A stretch of DNA of 61,469 bases from RGIG4608 sp045635885 (GTDB taxonomy: Bacteria > Bacillota > Clostridia > Oscillospirales > CAG-272), in the NCBI GenBank assembly GCA_045635885.1, contig JAZTWO010000041.1:1-61469 (forward strand), read 5' to 3'. The translations under genes and the position numbers were made by a program. Under the pieces are notes generated by a model that was not told where the DNA came from, ran no database searches, and saw only the letters and a list, made by a program, of their open reading frames with translations. Of the stretch, positions 24,371-33,491 are shown one piece after another (the first letter of the stretch is position 1; each line of letters begins with the position of its first letter).

Positions 24371-24963
24371 TTAAAACATTGATTATGATTTTGATGTCAT
24401 CCGTCCTCGTAAACAACTATACACTCTCTAAATTCCTTGGCATTTGCCCCTTCCTCGGTGTTTCCAAAAAGACCGACCAGGCAACAGGTATGGGTGTTGC
24501 GGTTACCGCAGTAATGGTTGTTGCAACTGCAGTTACATGGCCAATTCAAAAATATGTTCTTGACGAGCTTGGACTTGGCTACCTTCAAACAATAGTATTT
24601 ATTGTGGTTATTGCAACTCTTGTTCAGTTTGTTGAAATAGTTTTAAAGAAATATATTCCCGCGCTTCATAAATCGCTTGGTGTATACCTCCCACTTATCA
24701 CAACAAACTGTGCAGTTCTTGGTGTAACAATCAATAATATTTCTGACGGTTTTAATTTTATCGAATCCATCTTCTCAGCAATTGGTTGCGGACTTGGTTT
24801 CCTTCTTGCAATGGTGCTTTTTGCAGGTGTAAGAAGCGTGCTTGAGGGTAACGACAAAATGCCCAAGGCACTTCAAGGTCTTCCCATAACACTTATCGCC
24901 GCTTCCATCGTTTCCCTTTCATTTATGGGATTTGGTGGAATTATTGAAAATCTTTTCGGTTAA
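24367..24963 (+). CDS. rnfA: Rnf complex subunit A
   Basis: A 198-residue polytopic partner of RnfE, inverted in topology. NNYTLSKFLGICPFLGVSKK near the N-terminus and TTNCAVLGV near residue 115 carry the two cysteines that help form the intramembrane [2Fe-2S] centre. Length and motifs are canonical. It overlaps rnfE by four bases and is followed 12 bases later by rnfB with an AAGGAGG site. Confidence 0.95.
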   Translation: MIKTLIMILMSSVLVNNYTLSKFLGICPFLGVSKKTDQATGMGVAVTAVMVVATAVTWPIQKYVLDELGLGYLQTIVFIVVIATLVQFVEIVLKKYIPALHKSLGVYLPLITTNCAVLGVTINNISDGFNFIESIFSAIGCGLGFLLAMVLFAGVRSVLEGNDKMPKALQGLPITLIAASIVSLSFMGFGGIIENLFG

Positions 24964-24975
24964 GGAGGTAAAAAT

Positions 24976-25797
24976 ATGACTGCTATTTTATATGCTGCTA
25001 TTCTTGCCTTGGTGATTGGTCTTCTTTGTGCGTTGGTGTTGGTGCTTGCCGCAAAGTTTATGAGCGTTCCCGTTGATGAAAGATTCCCCAAGGTGCGTGA
25101 GTGCCTTCCCGGTGCTAACTGCGGTGCGTGTGGTTACACAGGTTGTGACGGATATGCGCAGGCGCTTATTGATAACCCCGAGCTTAAATGTAACCTCTGC
25201 GTGCCAGGTGGCGATTCAACTGCACAAAAGCTTGGTGAAATTCTTGGCAAAGAGGTTGAGGATGTTATTGAAATGGTTGCGGTTGTAAAGTGCGACGGCA
25301 ACTGCTCTGCGGTAAAGCAGAGATTCGAATATAAGGGCGTTAAAACATGTGAAGCCGCTAATATGTTCTATGGTGGTTCAGGAACTTGTTCCTTTGGTTG
25401 TATCGGACTTGGCGACTGTGCAAGAGCTTGCCCGCAAAATGCAATCTGCGTTGAAAATGGCGTTGCTTACGTTAATAGCGAGCTTTGTATCGGTTGTGGA
25501 ATTTGCGCAAAAGCATGTCCCCACCACATAATTGAGCTTATGCCCGACATAAATAGAACCCTTGTTCTCTGCTCAAGCCACGACAAAGGCGCAATTGTTA
25601 GAAAGTTCTGCACAAACGGATGTATCGCATGCGGCAAATGTACAAAAACCTGCCCCAACGGTGCGATTACCCTTGTAAATAACCTTGCAACAATCGACTA
25701 TGAAAAATGCACCAATTGCGGCGCTTGCCGTGATGTCTGCCCCGTTCACTGTATCGTTGAAAAGGACATATCGGGCATTCACAGAATTGCTAAATAA
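24976..25797 (+). CDS. rnfB: Rnf complex subunit B (ferredoxin-facing Fe-S protein)
   Basis: A 273-residue electron-entry subunit. It has an N-terminal membrane helix (residues 4-28), then the [4Fe-4S] domain with LPGANCGACGYTGCDGYA and a later Cys, then several ferredoxin-type clusters: CIGLGDCARACP, CIGCGICAKACP, CIACGKCTKTCP and CTNCGACRDVCP. It takes electrons from reduced ferredoxin. It is last in the order C-D-G-E-A-B, as in acetogenic and other Clostridia. Confidence 0.95.
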   Translation: MTAILYAAILALVIGLLCALVLVLAAKFMSVPVDERFPKVRECLPGANCGACGYTGCDGYAQALIDNPELKCNLCVPGGDSTAQKLGEILGKEVEDVIEMVAVVKCDGNCSAVKQRFEYKGVKTCEAANMFYGGSGTCSFGCIGLGDCARACPQNAICVENGVAYVNSELCIGCGICAKACPHHIIELMPDINRTLVLCSSHDKGAIVRKFCTNGCIACGKCTKTCPNGAITLVNNLATIDYEKCTNCGACRDVCPVHCIVEKDISGIHRIAK

Positions 25798-25803
25798 TTC
25801 AAA

Positions 25804-25834
25804 CAAAAATCCTCTCTCACGAGAGGATTTTTTA
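25804..25834 (+). terminator. Terminator of the rnf operon
   Basis: AAAATCCTCTC/GAGAGGATTTTTT around TCAC (25807-25832). Confidence 0.9.
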
Positions 25835-25875
25835 CATTAATTATTATTTTTTATTTATTCTCTATTCTTTATTCT

Positions 25876-25911
25876 TTACAAAAAACTCCTCTCTCGCGAG
25901 AGGAGTTTTGT
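25876..25911 (-). terminator. Terminator of the 1978-residue LRR lipoprotein
   Basis: AAACTCCTCTC/GAGAGGAGTTT around TCGC (25883-25908), with a T-run on the minus strand. The same stem with a different loop closes the LRR lipoprotein gene at 36264-36288. Confidence 0.88.
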
Positions 25912-25920
25912 TTTTTATCT

Positions 25921-28900
25921 TCATTCGGGTTTGTAGCCCCAAATGTAATTATAAGTTGTATTGCACCAATTTTCATCCCATCCATATGGTTTTGAGGATG
26001 CTTCACAATAAATTGTGATTGATGAAGAATAGTAGAATACGCTATAACCCATAGTTTCTACAGATTCAGGAATAACTATGCTTGTAAGTGCTGTACAATA
26101 AGCAAATGCATAATTTCCAATACTTGTTACAGATTCGGGGATATTTATACTTGTAAGTACTTTACAACCATAGAATGCATAATCACCAATGTTTGTAACA
26201 GAGTTGCCAATTGTTACGCTTTTGAGCGCAGTGCAATTATAGAATGTAGAAGCTCCAATACTCGTCACGGAATTGGGGATTTCTATGCTTGTAAGTGCTT
26301 TACAACCATAAAATGCTCTATTACTTATATTCGTTACATAGTTTCCTATTGTTACACTTGTAAGTTTTGAGCAACCTTCGAATGCATTATAATCAATATT
26401 TGATACGGAGTCAGGTATTATTATACTTGTAAGTGATTTGCAATTATAGAATGCATTAACGCCTATACTGGTTACGGAGTCTCCTATTGTTACGCTTTTA
26501 AGTGATGAACAACCAGAGAATGTAGAATTATCAATAATTTCTACTAAATCGGGTATTTCTATACTTGTAAGTGAGGTGCATCCATAGAATGCAGAATTTC
26601 CAATACTTATCACAGAGTCAGGAATTTTTACGCTAGTAAGTGAGGTACAACCGTTGAAAGCACGAACACCGATATTTGTCACTTTTTTTCCGTTTATTGT
26701 AGATGGTATAGTTACAGTATTAGTAACTCCGGTAAACTTATCAATAGAAATCTCATTGTTTTTTTGATGCCATACTAGGCCATCAGATGTTATCCCCGAA
26801 GTTTGAACACCCCACACAACAAGTAAACTGGACTCATTCCATGAAGAACCCCATCCGTCAGGCTTTGATTCAGCTTCACAGTAAATTATCCTCGAAAGAT
26901 TACTAGAAAATACACTGCCCATACTAGTTACAGAAGCGGGAATTGTTATGTTTGTGAGCAAATTGCAATTATAGAATGCATAATTACCTATATGTGTTAC
27001 GGAATTTGGAATTGTTATACTTGTGAGTGATTTGCAATTATAGAATGCATAATTACCTATACTTGTTACGGTATTGGGAATTTCTACGTTTTGAACCAAT
27101 TCATTATTAAAATACAAATTAGTAGCTTTAATCATAGGATTAGAATAAAAATCTGTAAAATTAATGGCAACCCAATCTTCAACAGTTCCCATAAAGTATA
27201 CATCTTGGAGATTTGTACAATTATAAAATGCATTAGAACCGATACTTGTCACGGATCCGGGGATTGTTATGTTTGTGAGTGCTCTACAATTATAGAATGT
27301 AGAACCACCTATACTATTTAAGTTATTAAGTATTGTTACGCTCTTGAGTGAAGTACAATTATAGAATGTGGAACCTCTAAGATTATTTACATAGGGAATT
27401 GTTATACTTGCAAGTGATTTGCAATTGTAGAAGGCATAACCCCATATATCAGTCAACTGACTATTTTCACCAAATGTTACGCTTGTAAGCGACTCACATT
27501 GATAGAATGCATAACCATCAATACTTGTAATAGAATCGGGGATTTCTATAGTTGTAAGCGAAATACAGTTATAGAATGCAGAATCACCAATACTTGTAAC
27601 AGAGTCGGGGATTTCTATAGTTGTAAGCGAAACGCAGTCATAGAATGCTCTTTCAGGAATACTTGTTAACTGACTATTTTGAGCAAATGTTATGCTACTC
27701 AATTTAGTGCAATAATAGAATGCTCCATAACCAATACTCGTCACAGAGTTGCCGATTGTTACGCTTGTAAGTGAATTGCATTTTTCAAATGCTCCAGCAC
27801 CAATGCTCGTTACAGAGTTGGGAATTGTGATGCTTGTTAGTGGTGTGTAAGCAAAAGCTAAATCACCAATACTCTTCACAGAATTAGGAATACTTATGTT
27901 TGTAAGTGGGCAACCACTAAATGCTTCTTTACCAATGGTTATCACCGATTTAGGAATTGTAATACTTGTAAGATAATCACAAATGTAAAATGCACGATTA
28001 TTAATAATTCTTGTGCCACTATTAATTTTGCAACTTGTTATTGCGCCATCTTTAGCACGCATTAATACAAGATATGGATTAGTATTATTTCCAAGATAGA
28101 AGGCATTATCATACTGATTATATTTCAAAGATGTACAACTTCCAAATACATTCTCACCAATACTTGTTAAGGAGTCGGGAATACTTATATTTATAAGTGA
28201 TGTGCAACCAAGGAATGCAGAACCACCAATACTCGTTACAGAGTTACCTATAGTTACACTTGTTAGCGATGTACACTGTTCAAATGCTGAATCTGCAATG
28301 ATCGTTACAGAATCAGGAATTTCTATGCTTGTAAGTAAAGTGCAATTTCTAAATGCTTTAGCACCAATACTTGTCACAGAGTTAGGAATTTCTATGTTTG
28401 TGAGTGAAGCGCAATATTGAAATGCAGAATCACCAATACTCGTCACAGAGTTAGGAATTTCTATGATTTTAAGTGATGTGCAAAAGCTAAATGCAGCCGC
28501 ATCAATACTCGTTACGGTGTCGGGAATTGTTATACTTGTAATCGAATTGCAATTATGGAATGCAGCATAACCAATACTCGTTACAGGTAATTCATTATAA
28601 GTATTAGGGATAATTATTTTGTTACTTGTGCAAACACCTTTGCCAACTACAGAATAGCTAACTCCATCAGGATTCAGAGAAAATTCAAGTCCTTCCGAAC
28701 CGATTGGATAAATTGATAAAACAGAAATAACTTGTCCGCAAGTCATACATTGTGTATGCTTGCTTCCATATTCAGTATTTGTAGGTTCTCGATCAATTAT
28801 CCAATCGCTTTCAACATGCCCAAGTGCTGAACCACTTGTAATTCTACAAGTACTACATGTCTTGGGTGCAGTACAAGTAGCATCAACCCATGTATGACCA

Positions 28901-31857
28901 AGCGCTGTTCCTTCTGTCACACCGCATGTTTTACAAGTTTTAGCTACGGTACAAGTTGCATCTACCCAATTGTGTCCAAGCGATGCGCCTTCGGTTGCAC
29001 CGCAAGTTTTACAAGTTTTAGCTACTGTACAAGTTGCATTATCCCAATTATGACCAAGCGCTGCGCCTTCTGTTGCGCCACATCTTTCACAAGCTTTGGG
29101 TGTGGTACAAGTAGCGGCTGTCCAATCGTGTCCAAGCGCTGTGCCTTCCTTCAAGCCACATCCTGTGCAGGTCTTGGGTGTTGTGCAAGTTGCTTCTTCC
29201 CAAGTATGTGTGTGGTTTGTGTCAAACACAAAGTCAATTTCATATGTGCCAAGATAGAAAACGGAGCTACCCTTTCTATATGACTTCCAGTCATCATTTG
29301 ATGTAACTGTGATTATCAAGGTATCGTTAAACACCTTGGGTGCGCCAAGTTTAGAAACTATTACACCGTTCTTGATTTCGCAATATGTTCCATCTGCAAA
29401 TGTGATGTTTACTCTATACTTGCTTCTTTCATTAAGTGAAAGCTCCTCAGTTTTAATAACCATATTTACAAGGTCATAGTAAACAACATTCAAAAGATCG
29501 TTTTCTGCGATATCATAAGAACCAAGAATATTTAATTTATCCTCATATTTTTCATATGCGAAATAGAGATTTTCATAACCGTATTTCTGCAAAATCTTCT
29601 TTATTTCCGCAAGGTCGGTTGTGCCGTCCTTTTTAATCAGCTTATAGTAAGCATCAATGTCAAGATAAGCACCAATTTCCAAATATGCGCCATGATAATC
29701 GTTGGCGGTGTCAAGAACACCTGTAAGCTCGGCATAAGTACCAAGCTCTGCCTTAACGCCTGCCTTTATCCACTTTTCAAAGCCGGAAATGTGAATGTAT
29801 GTATCAACTACCAAGCCAACTCTTGTCTCAATCTGACCCAAAACAGCAAGGTGATGTTGAGTAACTGAACTGTTGCTCATTTGTGAATAGGGCTGCAAAT
29901 AGTCATGGTTCAATCTCATACCGTATACATTAGTTTGGCTATAAGTGTATGAATAATCCATAATCGCTTTTGCGTCGAAAGAAATTGCAAATCCAACGCC
30001 AATGCTTGCACTTACGGGGCCACAAATCGGTATTTCAACAGTGCCCACACGAACTTCTGCTCTTGCGCTCTTACTGTCAACCTGTGTAAGCTTGCTGATA
30101 TCTGCAGCAACCTTTTCCCAGTCAGAGCAATAAAGAGTGTTCATGTAATAGGAGTTGAAGTCATTTTCAAGACTTGCACCGTTTTGGGGCTTGCAGTGGT
30201 CACACTTTTCTGTAGCCGCCTGCACCTGATTTGCAGTTGTCTTTTCAAATACAGAAGGATCGCTCGCTCTTGTCACCTCAACGCAACAAGCAAGATGCAC
30301 TTCACCTGTATTTTTATTTACAACGTATCCACTATTGCTTATTTCTTTAGAATCAACGGCAACACGGAAATTAAAGTTTACCTTGTCCTCTTGAATCATC
30401 GCAACGTCGAATTTTTCAAGCTTAATTCCCTTCCATTGAGTCTTAATATCATAATTTACGTCAATTCTGAAGTAACTATCAATACGATAGTTAAACATAA
30501 CTGAAAGCGTACCAATTTTTGTTCCGCTTGAATTCTTAATATCAAGAGTAACATCACCAATAATATCTATTGCCATCTTGCTATTGTTAAATTCTACAAT
30601 AGGATTAATATTAATACTATTCAAAAATGTAGTTGTATCAATAAGGTTTGGTGAAGTATAACCGTTTGCTTCAAGATAGTTTTCAGATGAAACCTTGATT
30701 GCGCTAAGGAATTCAACAAACTCCTCGTCAGCATAAAGAGCATTAACAATATCATCCTCTATAGCCGCAACATCAACGTTTACGTTTGAAAAATCAACTT
30801 CTTTATTATAGGCAATATCAAATTCCTTAAATATTTCCTGAAGCTCTGGCTCTAACAATGTAATCAACCATCTGCCGTCGGACAAGGGATAATAATCGCC
30901 AATAACACCGAAATAGCATTCTGTTTCGCTTGTTATCTGATCCATAGACTCTACTTCGCCAACGCAAATAATATCGCCCTTTGACAAAGCACCGATGTTG
31001 TTAACTATCAAGCAAAGATTGCCTGCCAAGTCAGAATAAATTTCATAGGGATAATATCCACCACCTGCATTTTCAAGTGACTTTAAGAAGACGATTCCGT
31101 CATTATATTCATAAACGTTTTCGTGATGGGGATCGCCCATAATAGTGAATGAAAGCTCTTTGCTCTTATACGATGCAAAAGCTAATTCACCTGAAAGCTT
31201 TGCAATATATGTTGTATCATGCATATAAGCTTCAGGCATGGAAACTCGCCATCTATTATTGCCATCTTTTTTTAACGTATACTGCAAAAGAACGTCGGTA
31301 TCATCTTCATACTCAGTTCCATAGAAATAACTGTCAAGAATTTTAAGATTGTTTCTGATGTACTCTTCACTTTCACTTGAAACAATGTAAAATACGAAAT
31401 TCGTATCAACATCAAAAATCTCGGTTATTCCAAGATAGTCTTCAATGCGCTCGTCACTTGCGATATTTACCACGTCGTGACAAGTTTCACACTCAAAAGC
31501 AATTGTTGTTTCATCACTTGAAATCTCAACGTATGAGTGACCCAATGCACTTGTTGAATGGCGCAAAACGTCTCCGCATCGAGCACAAACACTTTCGTAT
31601 ATACCACGAGTAGTGCAGTCCTCTTCTACGACAGCAACAGGTTCGCTATAAACGTGACCCAATGCATCAACCAAATCCGAAATATATCGTTCTCCACAGT
31701 GATCACAATGATATTCGGTATAACCAATTGAGGTACAAGTAGCCTCTACTTTGTTGACCTCAACAACTTCATGATTCTTCTTGTCTTTGTTGCCACATGA
31801 TGTAAAGATAAGCAACAAACAAAGCATCAATAAAGTTAATGATAAAAGTTTTTTCAT
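25921..31857 (-). CDS. Giant BspA-like leucine-rich-repeat surface lipoprotein
   Basis: A 1978-residue lipoprotein: signal MKKLLSLTLLMLCLLLIFTSC with the lipidated Cys at 21. Four regions follow. Residues 30-120 hold Cys-pair repeats (CDHCGERY, CARCGDVL, CETCHDVV). Residues 130-880 are an unrecognised domain. Residues 882-1000 are five tandem 28-residue units of pattern HxWxxATCTxPKTCxxCGxTEGxALG. From about 1060 to the end are over 30 LRR_5 (BspA/TpLRR) repeats of about 23 residues (SVTSIGxxAFxxCTSLTSIxIPD). The C-terminus ends IYCEASSKPYGW...YIWGYKPE. BspA-type proteins bind host matrix, mucins or other bacteria. It has its own promoter. No gene next to it hints at a specific ligand. Confidence 0.85.
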   Translation of the reverse strand: MKKLLSLTLLMLCLLLIFTSCGNKDKKNHEVVEVNKVEATCTSIGYTEYHCDHCGERYISDLVDALGHVYSEPVAVVEEDCTTRGIYESVCARCGDVLRHSTSALGHSYVEISSDETTIAFECETCHDVVNIASDERIEDYLGITEIFDVDTNFVFYIVSSESEEYIRNNLKILDSYFYGTEYEDDTDVLLQYTLKKDGNNRWRVSMPEAYMHDTTYIAKLSGELAFASYKSKELSFTIMGDPHHENVYEYNDGIVFLKSLENAGGGYYPYEIYSDLAGNLCLIVNNIGALSKGDIICVGEVESMDQITSETECYFGVIGDYYPLSDGRWLITLLEPELQEIFKEFDIAYNKEVDFSNVNVDVAAIEDDIVNALYADEEFVEFLSAIKVSSENYLEANGYTSPNLIDTTTFLNSININPIVEFNNSKMAIDIIGDVTLDIKNSSGTKIGTLSVMFNYRIDSYFRIDVNYDIKTQWKGIKLEKFDVAMIQEDKVNFNFRVAVDSKEISNSGYVVNKNTGEVHLACCVEVTRASDPSVFEKTTANQVQAATEKCDHCKPQNGASLENDFNSYYMNTLYCSDWEKVAADISKLTQVDSKSARAEVRVGTVEIPICGPVSASIGVGFAISFDAKAIMDYSYTYSQTNVYGMRLNHDYLQPYSQMSNSSVTQHHLAVLGQIETRVGLVVDTYIHISGFEKWIKAGVKAELGTYAELTGVLDTANDYHGAYLEIGAYLDIDAYYKLIKKDGTTDLAEIKKILQKYGYENLYFAYEKYEDKLNILGSYDIAENDLLNVVYYDLVNMVIKTEELSLNERSKYRVNITFADGTYCEIKNGVIVSKLGAPKVFNDTLIITVTSNDDWKSYRKGSSVFYLGTYEIDFVFDTNHTHTWEEATCTTPKTCTGCGLKEGTALGHDWTAATCTTPKACERCGATEGAALGHNWDNATCTVAKTCKTCGATEGASLGHNWVDATCTVAKTCKTCGVTEGTALGHTWVDATCTAPKTCSTCRITSGSALGHVESDWIIDREPTNTEYGSKHTQCMTCGQVISVLSIYPIGSEGLEFSLNPDGVSYSVVGKGVCTSNKIIIPNTYNELPVTSIGYAAFHNCNSITSITIPDTVTSIDAAAFSFCTSLKIIEIPNSVTSIGDSAFQYCASLTNIEIPNSVTSIGAKAFRNCTLLTSIEIPDSVTIIADSAFEQCTSLTSVTIGNSVTSIGGSAFLGCTSLINISIPDSLTSIGENVFGSCTSLKYNQYDNAFYLGNNTNPYLVLMRAKDGAITSCKINSGTRIINNRAFYICDYLTSITIPKSVITIGKEAFSGCPLTNISIPNSVKSIGDLAFAYTPLTSITIPNSVTSIGAGAFEKCNSLTSVTIGNSVTSIGYGAFYYCTKLSSITFAQNSQLTSIPERAFYDCVSLTTIEIPDSVTSIGDSAFYNCISLTTIEIPDSITSIDGYAFYQCESLTSVTFGENSQLTDIWGYAFYNCKSLASITIPYVNNLRGSTFYNCTSLKSVTILNNLNSIGGSTFYNCRALTNITIPGSVTSIGSNAFYNCTNLQDVYFMGTVEDWVAINFTDFYSNPMIKATNLYFNNELVQNVEIPNTVTSIGNYAFYNCKSLTSITIPNSVTHIGNYAFYNCNLLTNITIPASVTSMGSVFSSNLSRIIYCEAESKPDGWGSSWNESSLLVVWGVQTSGITSDGLVWHQKNNEISIDKFTGVTNTVTIPSTINGKKVTNIGVRAFNGCTSLTSVKIPDSVISIGNSAFYGCTSLTSIEIPDLVEIIDNSTFSGCSSLKSVTIGDSVTSIGVNAFYNCKSLTSIIIPDSVSNIDYNAFEGCSKLTSVTIGNYVTNISNRAFYGCKALTSIEIPNSVTSIGASTFYNCTALKSVTIGNSVTNIGDYAFYGCKVLTSINIPESVTSIGNYAFAYCTALTSIVIPESVETMGYSVFYYSSSITIYCEASSKPYGWDENWCNTTYNYIWGYKPE

Positions 31858-31923
31858 AAAAAACTTCCTCCTCCGTTTTTCCTCGGCAGGTAATATAAAT
31901 AATAATATTTATTTAACAATGTT

Positions 31924-31952
31924 ATTTTAGCACAAATTTTCCTTTATTGCAA
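31924..31952 (-). promoter_or_regulatory. Promoter of the giant LRR lipoprotein
   Basis: On the minus strand TTGCAA (31952-31947), 17 bases, TAAAAT (31929-31924). GGAGG lies 9 bases before the ATG. The promoter of the second LRR lipoprotein also uses TTGCAA with a 17-base spacer. Confidence 0.7.
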
Positions 31953-31982
31953 CCCTTTTTTGTTCTTTTTTATTGTTTGTTC

Positions 31983-32018
31983 ATAAAAAAAGCTCCTTGC
32001 TTTGCAAGGAGCTTTTAT
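31983..32018 (-). terminator. Terminator of rnpB
   Basis: AAAAGCTCCTTGC/GCAAGGAGCTTTT around TTT (31988-32016), with a T-run on the minus strand. Confidence 0.92.
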
Positions 32019-32020
32019 TC

Positions 32021-32428
32021 GTAATCGTGTCTATAAGCCGGGTTCTGTCTTAAACGGTCATCTATCTTCGCTTGTTGTCACCAACAAGCTTCGAGGGGTA
32101 CCCCTCGTGCCACCCTGCAGATATGTGTCGGGCAAACATCTGCGCACGGTGTTGCTTCAAGTAGGGTTTACAGCGGATCTATGTTACCATAGAAACGGGT
32201 GAGCTCTTACCTCGCCTTTCCATCCTTACCCCTAATAAAATTGCTAACGCAATTTGATTAGTAACAAACTGCAAGCAGTTTATTAAAAAGGGCGGTTTAT
32301 TTCTGTTGCACTTTCCCGGCAGTCGCCTGCGGCTGACGTTATCAGCTACTCTGCCCTGTGAAGCCCGGACTTTCCTCGCAATAACACCTTTCGGCAACAT
32401 ATTGCGCGACCGTTCGGCACGGTTACAG
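32021..32428 (-). ncRNA. rnpB: RNase P RNA
   Basis: The catalytic RNA of RNase P, which matures tRNA 5' ends. On the minus strand the conserved P4-region blocks are present: GCGAGGAAAGTCCGGGCT near the 5' end and ACAGAACCCGGCTTATAGAC near the 3' end. Between them are the A-rich GGAAAGTGCAACAGAAA segment and the GGTAAGAGCTCACC block. The length is about 408 bases. A perfect promoter starts it and a strong terminator ends it. ORFs that cross this region are spurious. Confidence 0.95.
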
Positions 32429-32434
32429 ATAGTT

Positions 32435-32463
32435 ATTATAATATAAATTGAAGAAAATGTCAA
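32435..32463 (-). promoter_or_regulatory. Consensus promoter of rnpB
   Basis: On the minus strand TTGACA (32463-32458), 17 bases, TATAAT (32440-32435). It lies just after the thiT stop codon. Confidence 0.9.
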
Positions 32464-32471
32464 TAGGATAC

Positions 32472-33128
32472 TTAGATTTCATCCTTTATTTTAATCTGCG
32501 GAACTCTTGTAACGAAGCACGCAACAATGGCTGTGATGACAATTTCAGGAATCATATACGTTCCGTTGTAAATAATTGAATAAACCGTTGCAAGTGAAGC
32601 ACCTGAAAATGTTTCAAGTATTTTTTGTCCCCATGAGTAAAATCCATCCTGTGTAAAAAACCATTCTGCCCAAGTGCCAAAAAATATCGCTCCTGACAAA
32701 ATATGGGAGATATATCTAAGCGAAATTGCAAAAATTGACCCAAGAACGATAGCTTTTTTGGTTTCAAACTTTTTTCTGAATACTCCGCCCAAACCAAGAA
32801 CGGAATATGCAAGAATATAGTCAATAAAAATCACCAAAACAGCTCGCCACCAAAGCATTTGGCTATCCCCAGGCAAAAAGAATGCGCTAACGGTGTTAAA
32901 GCCAAGTAACATTTGCAAAATTGAATAGGCAAATGCAGTTAAAAGCCCCCATTTTGTGCCATACATATAGGCAACTATAATGATGGGAAGCATGCTTGCG
33001 ATTGTAAATCCACCACCGAATGGCAGATTAAGGAATGGCATAACCGCACAAATGGCGGAAATGGACGTTGCAAATGCAATCATTATTGCACTTACAGTAA
33101 GGGCTTGTGTTCTTTGTTTCTTTTCCAT
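32472..33128 (-). CDS. thiT: Thiamine ECF transporter S component ThiT
   Basis: A 218-residue, six-helix substrate-binding (S) subunit of an energy-coupling-factor vitamin transporter. ThiT features are visible: the opening helix with AIMIAFATSIS, YGTKWGLLTAFAYSILQMLLG, the LDYILAY-like segment VIFIDYILAYSVLG, and SHILSGAIFFGTWA. It captures thiamine and relies on a shared EcfAA'T module encoded elsewhere. A TPP riboswitch immediately upstream confirms the substrate. The ATG at 33128 is chosen because AAGGAG precedes it by 7 bases; a longer start runs through the riboswitch terminator. Confidence 0.93.
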   Translation of the reverse strand: MEKKQRTQALTVSAIMIAFATSISAICAVMPFLNLPFGGGFTIASMLPIIIVAYMYGTKWGLLTAFAYSILQMLLGFNTVSAFFLPGDSQMLWWRAVLVIFIDYILAYSVLGLGGVFRKKFETKKAIVLGSIFAISLRYISHILSGAIFFGTWAEWFFTQDGFYSWGQKILETFSGASLATVYSIIYNGTYMIPEIVITAIVACFVTRVPQIKIKDEI

Positions 33129-33148
33129 AAGAAAACTCCTTAAAAATA

Positions 33149-33180
33149 AACTAACCACACGAAAAAGTCCGTGTGGTTGT
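33149..33180 (-). terminator. Riboswitch-controlled terminator upstream of thiT
   Basis: On the minus strand AACCACACG/CGTGTGGTT (33178-33153) is followed by AGTTTATTTTT. It lies between the TPP aptamer and the thiT ribosome site, so it is the probable expression platform: TPP binding favours termination. Confidence 0.75.
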
Positions 33181-33199
33181 AATTTTTAGAGAGTTTTCT

Positions 33200-33292
33200 C
33201 CCAAGTACTACCTACGACGGCATTATCCGTATCAGGTTAAGGGTTCAGCATCTCTATTGAGCCATCTCAGCAATAAGCACCCCTGACTTCTT
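33200..33292 (-). promoter_or_regulatory. TPP riboswitch (THI element)
   Basis: On the minus strand the aptamer cores are present in order: CAGGGGTGC, GCTGAGATGGC, ACCCTTAACCTGAT, GGATAATGCCG and CGTAGG. These match the TPP-binding consensus. It controls the downstream thiT gene by a terminator mechanism. Confidence 0.95.
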
Positions 33293-33308
33293 ATGTGGTT
33301 GTGAGTAT

Positions 33309-33337
33309 AGTTTAGCACAAATTTTATGTATTGTCAA
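33309..33337 (-). promoter_or_regulatory. Promoter of the TPP riboswitch-thiT transcript
   Basis: On the minus strand TTGACA (33337-33332), 17 bases, TAAACT (33314-33309), just upstream of the aptamer. Confidence 0.75.
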
Positions 33338-33360
33338 GAGGAAATTGAATTTAACTATGA

Positions 33361-33386
33361 GGCGGGCGATTCGTGAATCGCCCGTC
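33361..33386. repeat. REP-like palindrome
   Basis: CGGGCGATTCGTGAATCGCCCG (33363-33384) is near-perfectly self-complementary and almost identical to the palindrome at 40553-40574. It is followed by CCTATAAATCAAAATTTGA, which also follows repeat copy B at 16214-16232. Confidence 0.8.
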
Positions 33387-33432
33387 ACCTATAAATCAAA
33401 ATTTGAAACACTAACAATACTTTTAAAAACTA

Positions 33433-33461
33433 TTGCAAATATTTAAAAACTGTGATAGAAT
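33433..33461 (+). promoter_or_regulatory. Promoter of the second LRR lipoprotein
   Basis: TTGCAA (33433-33438), 17 bases, TAGAAT (33456-33461), about 30 bases before the ATG. Confidence 0.75.
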
Positions 33462-33491
33462 AAAAATAATAAAAACACAAAGGAGAAAATT

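Noticed and set aside
25801..25920. A small gene between rnfB and the giant lipoprotein
   Set aside because: The gap holds two convergent terminators and AT-rich sequence, with no ORF supported by a ribosome site.
32002..32463. ORFs of 66 and 94 codons across 32002-32463
   Set aside because: They overlap the RNase P RNA gene on both strands, and the conserved RNA blocks explain the sequence.
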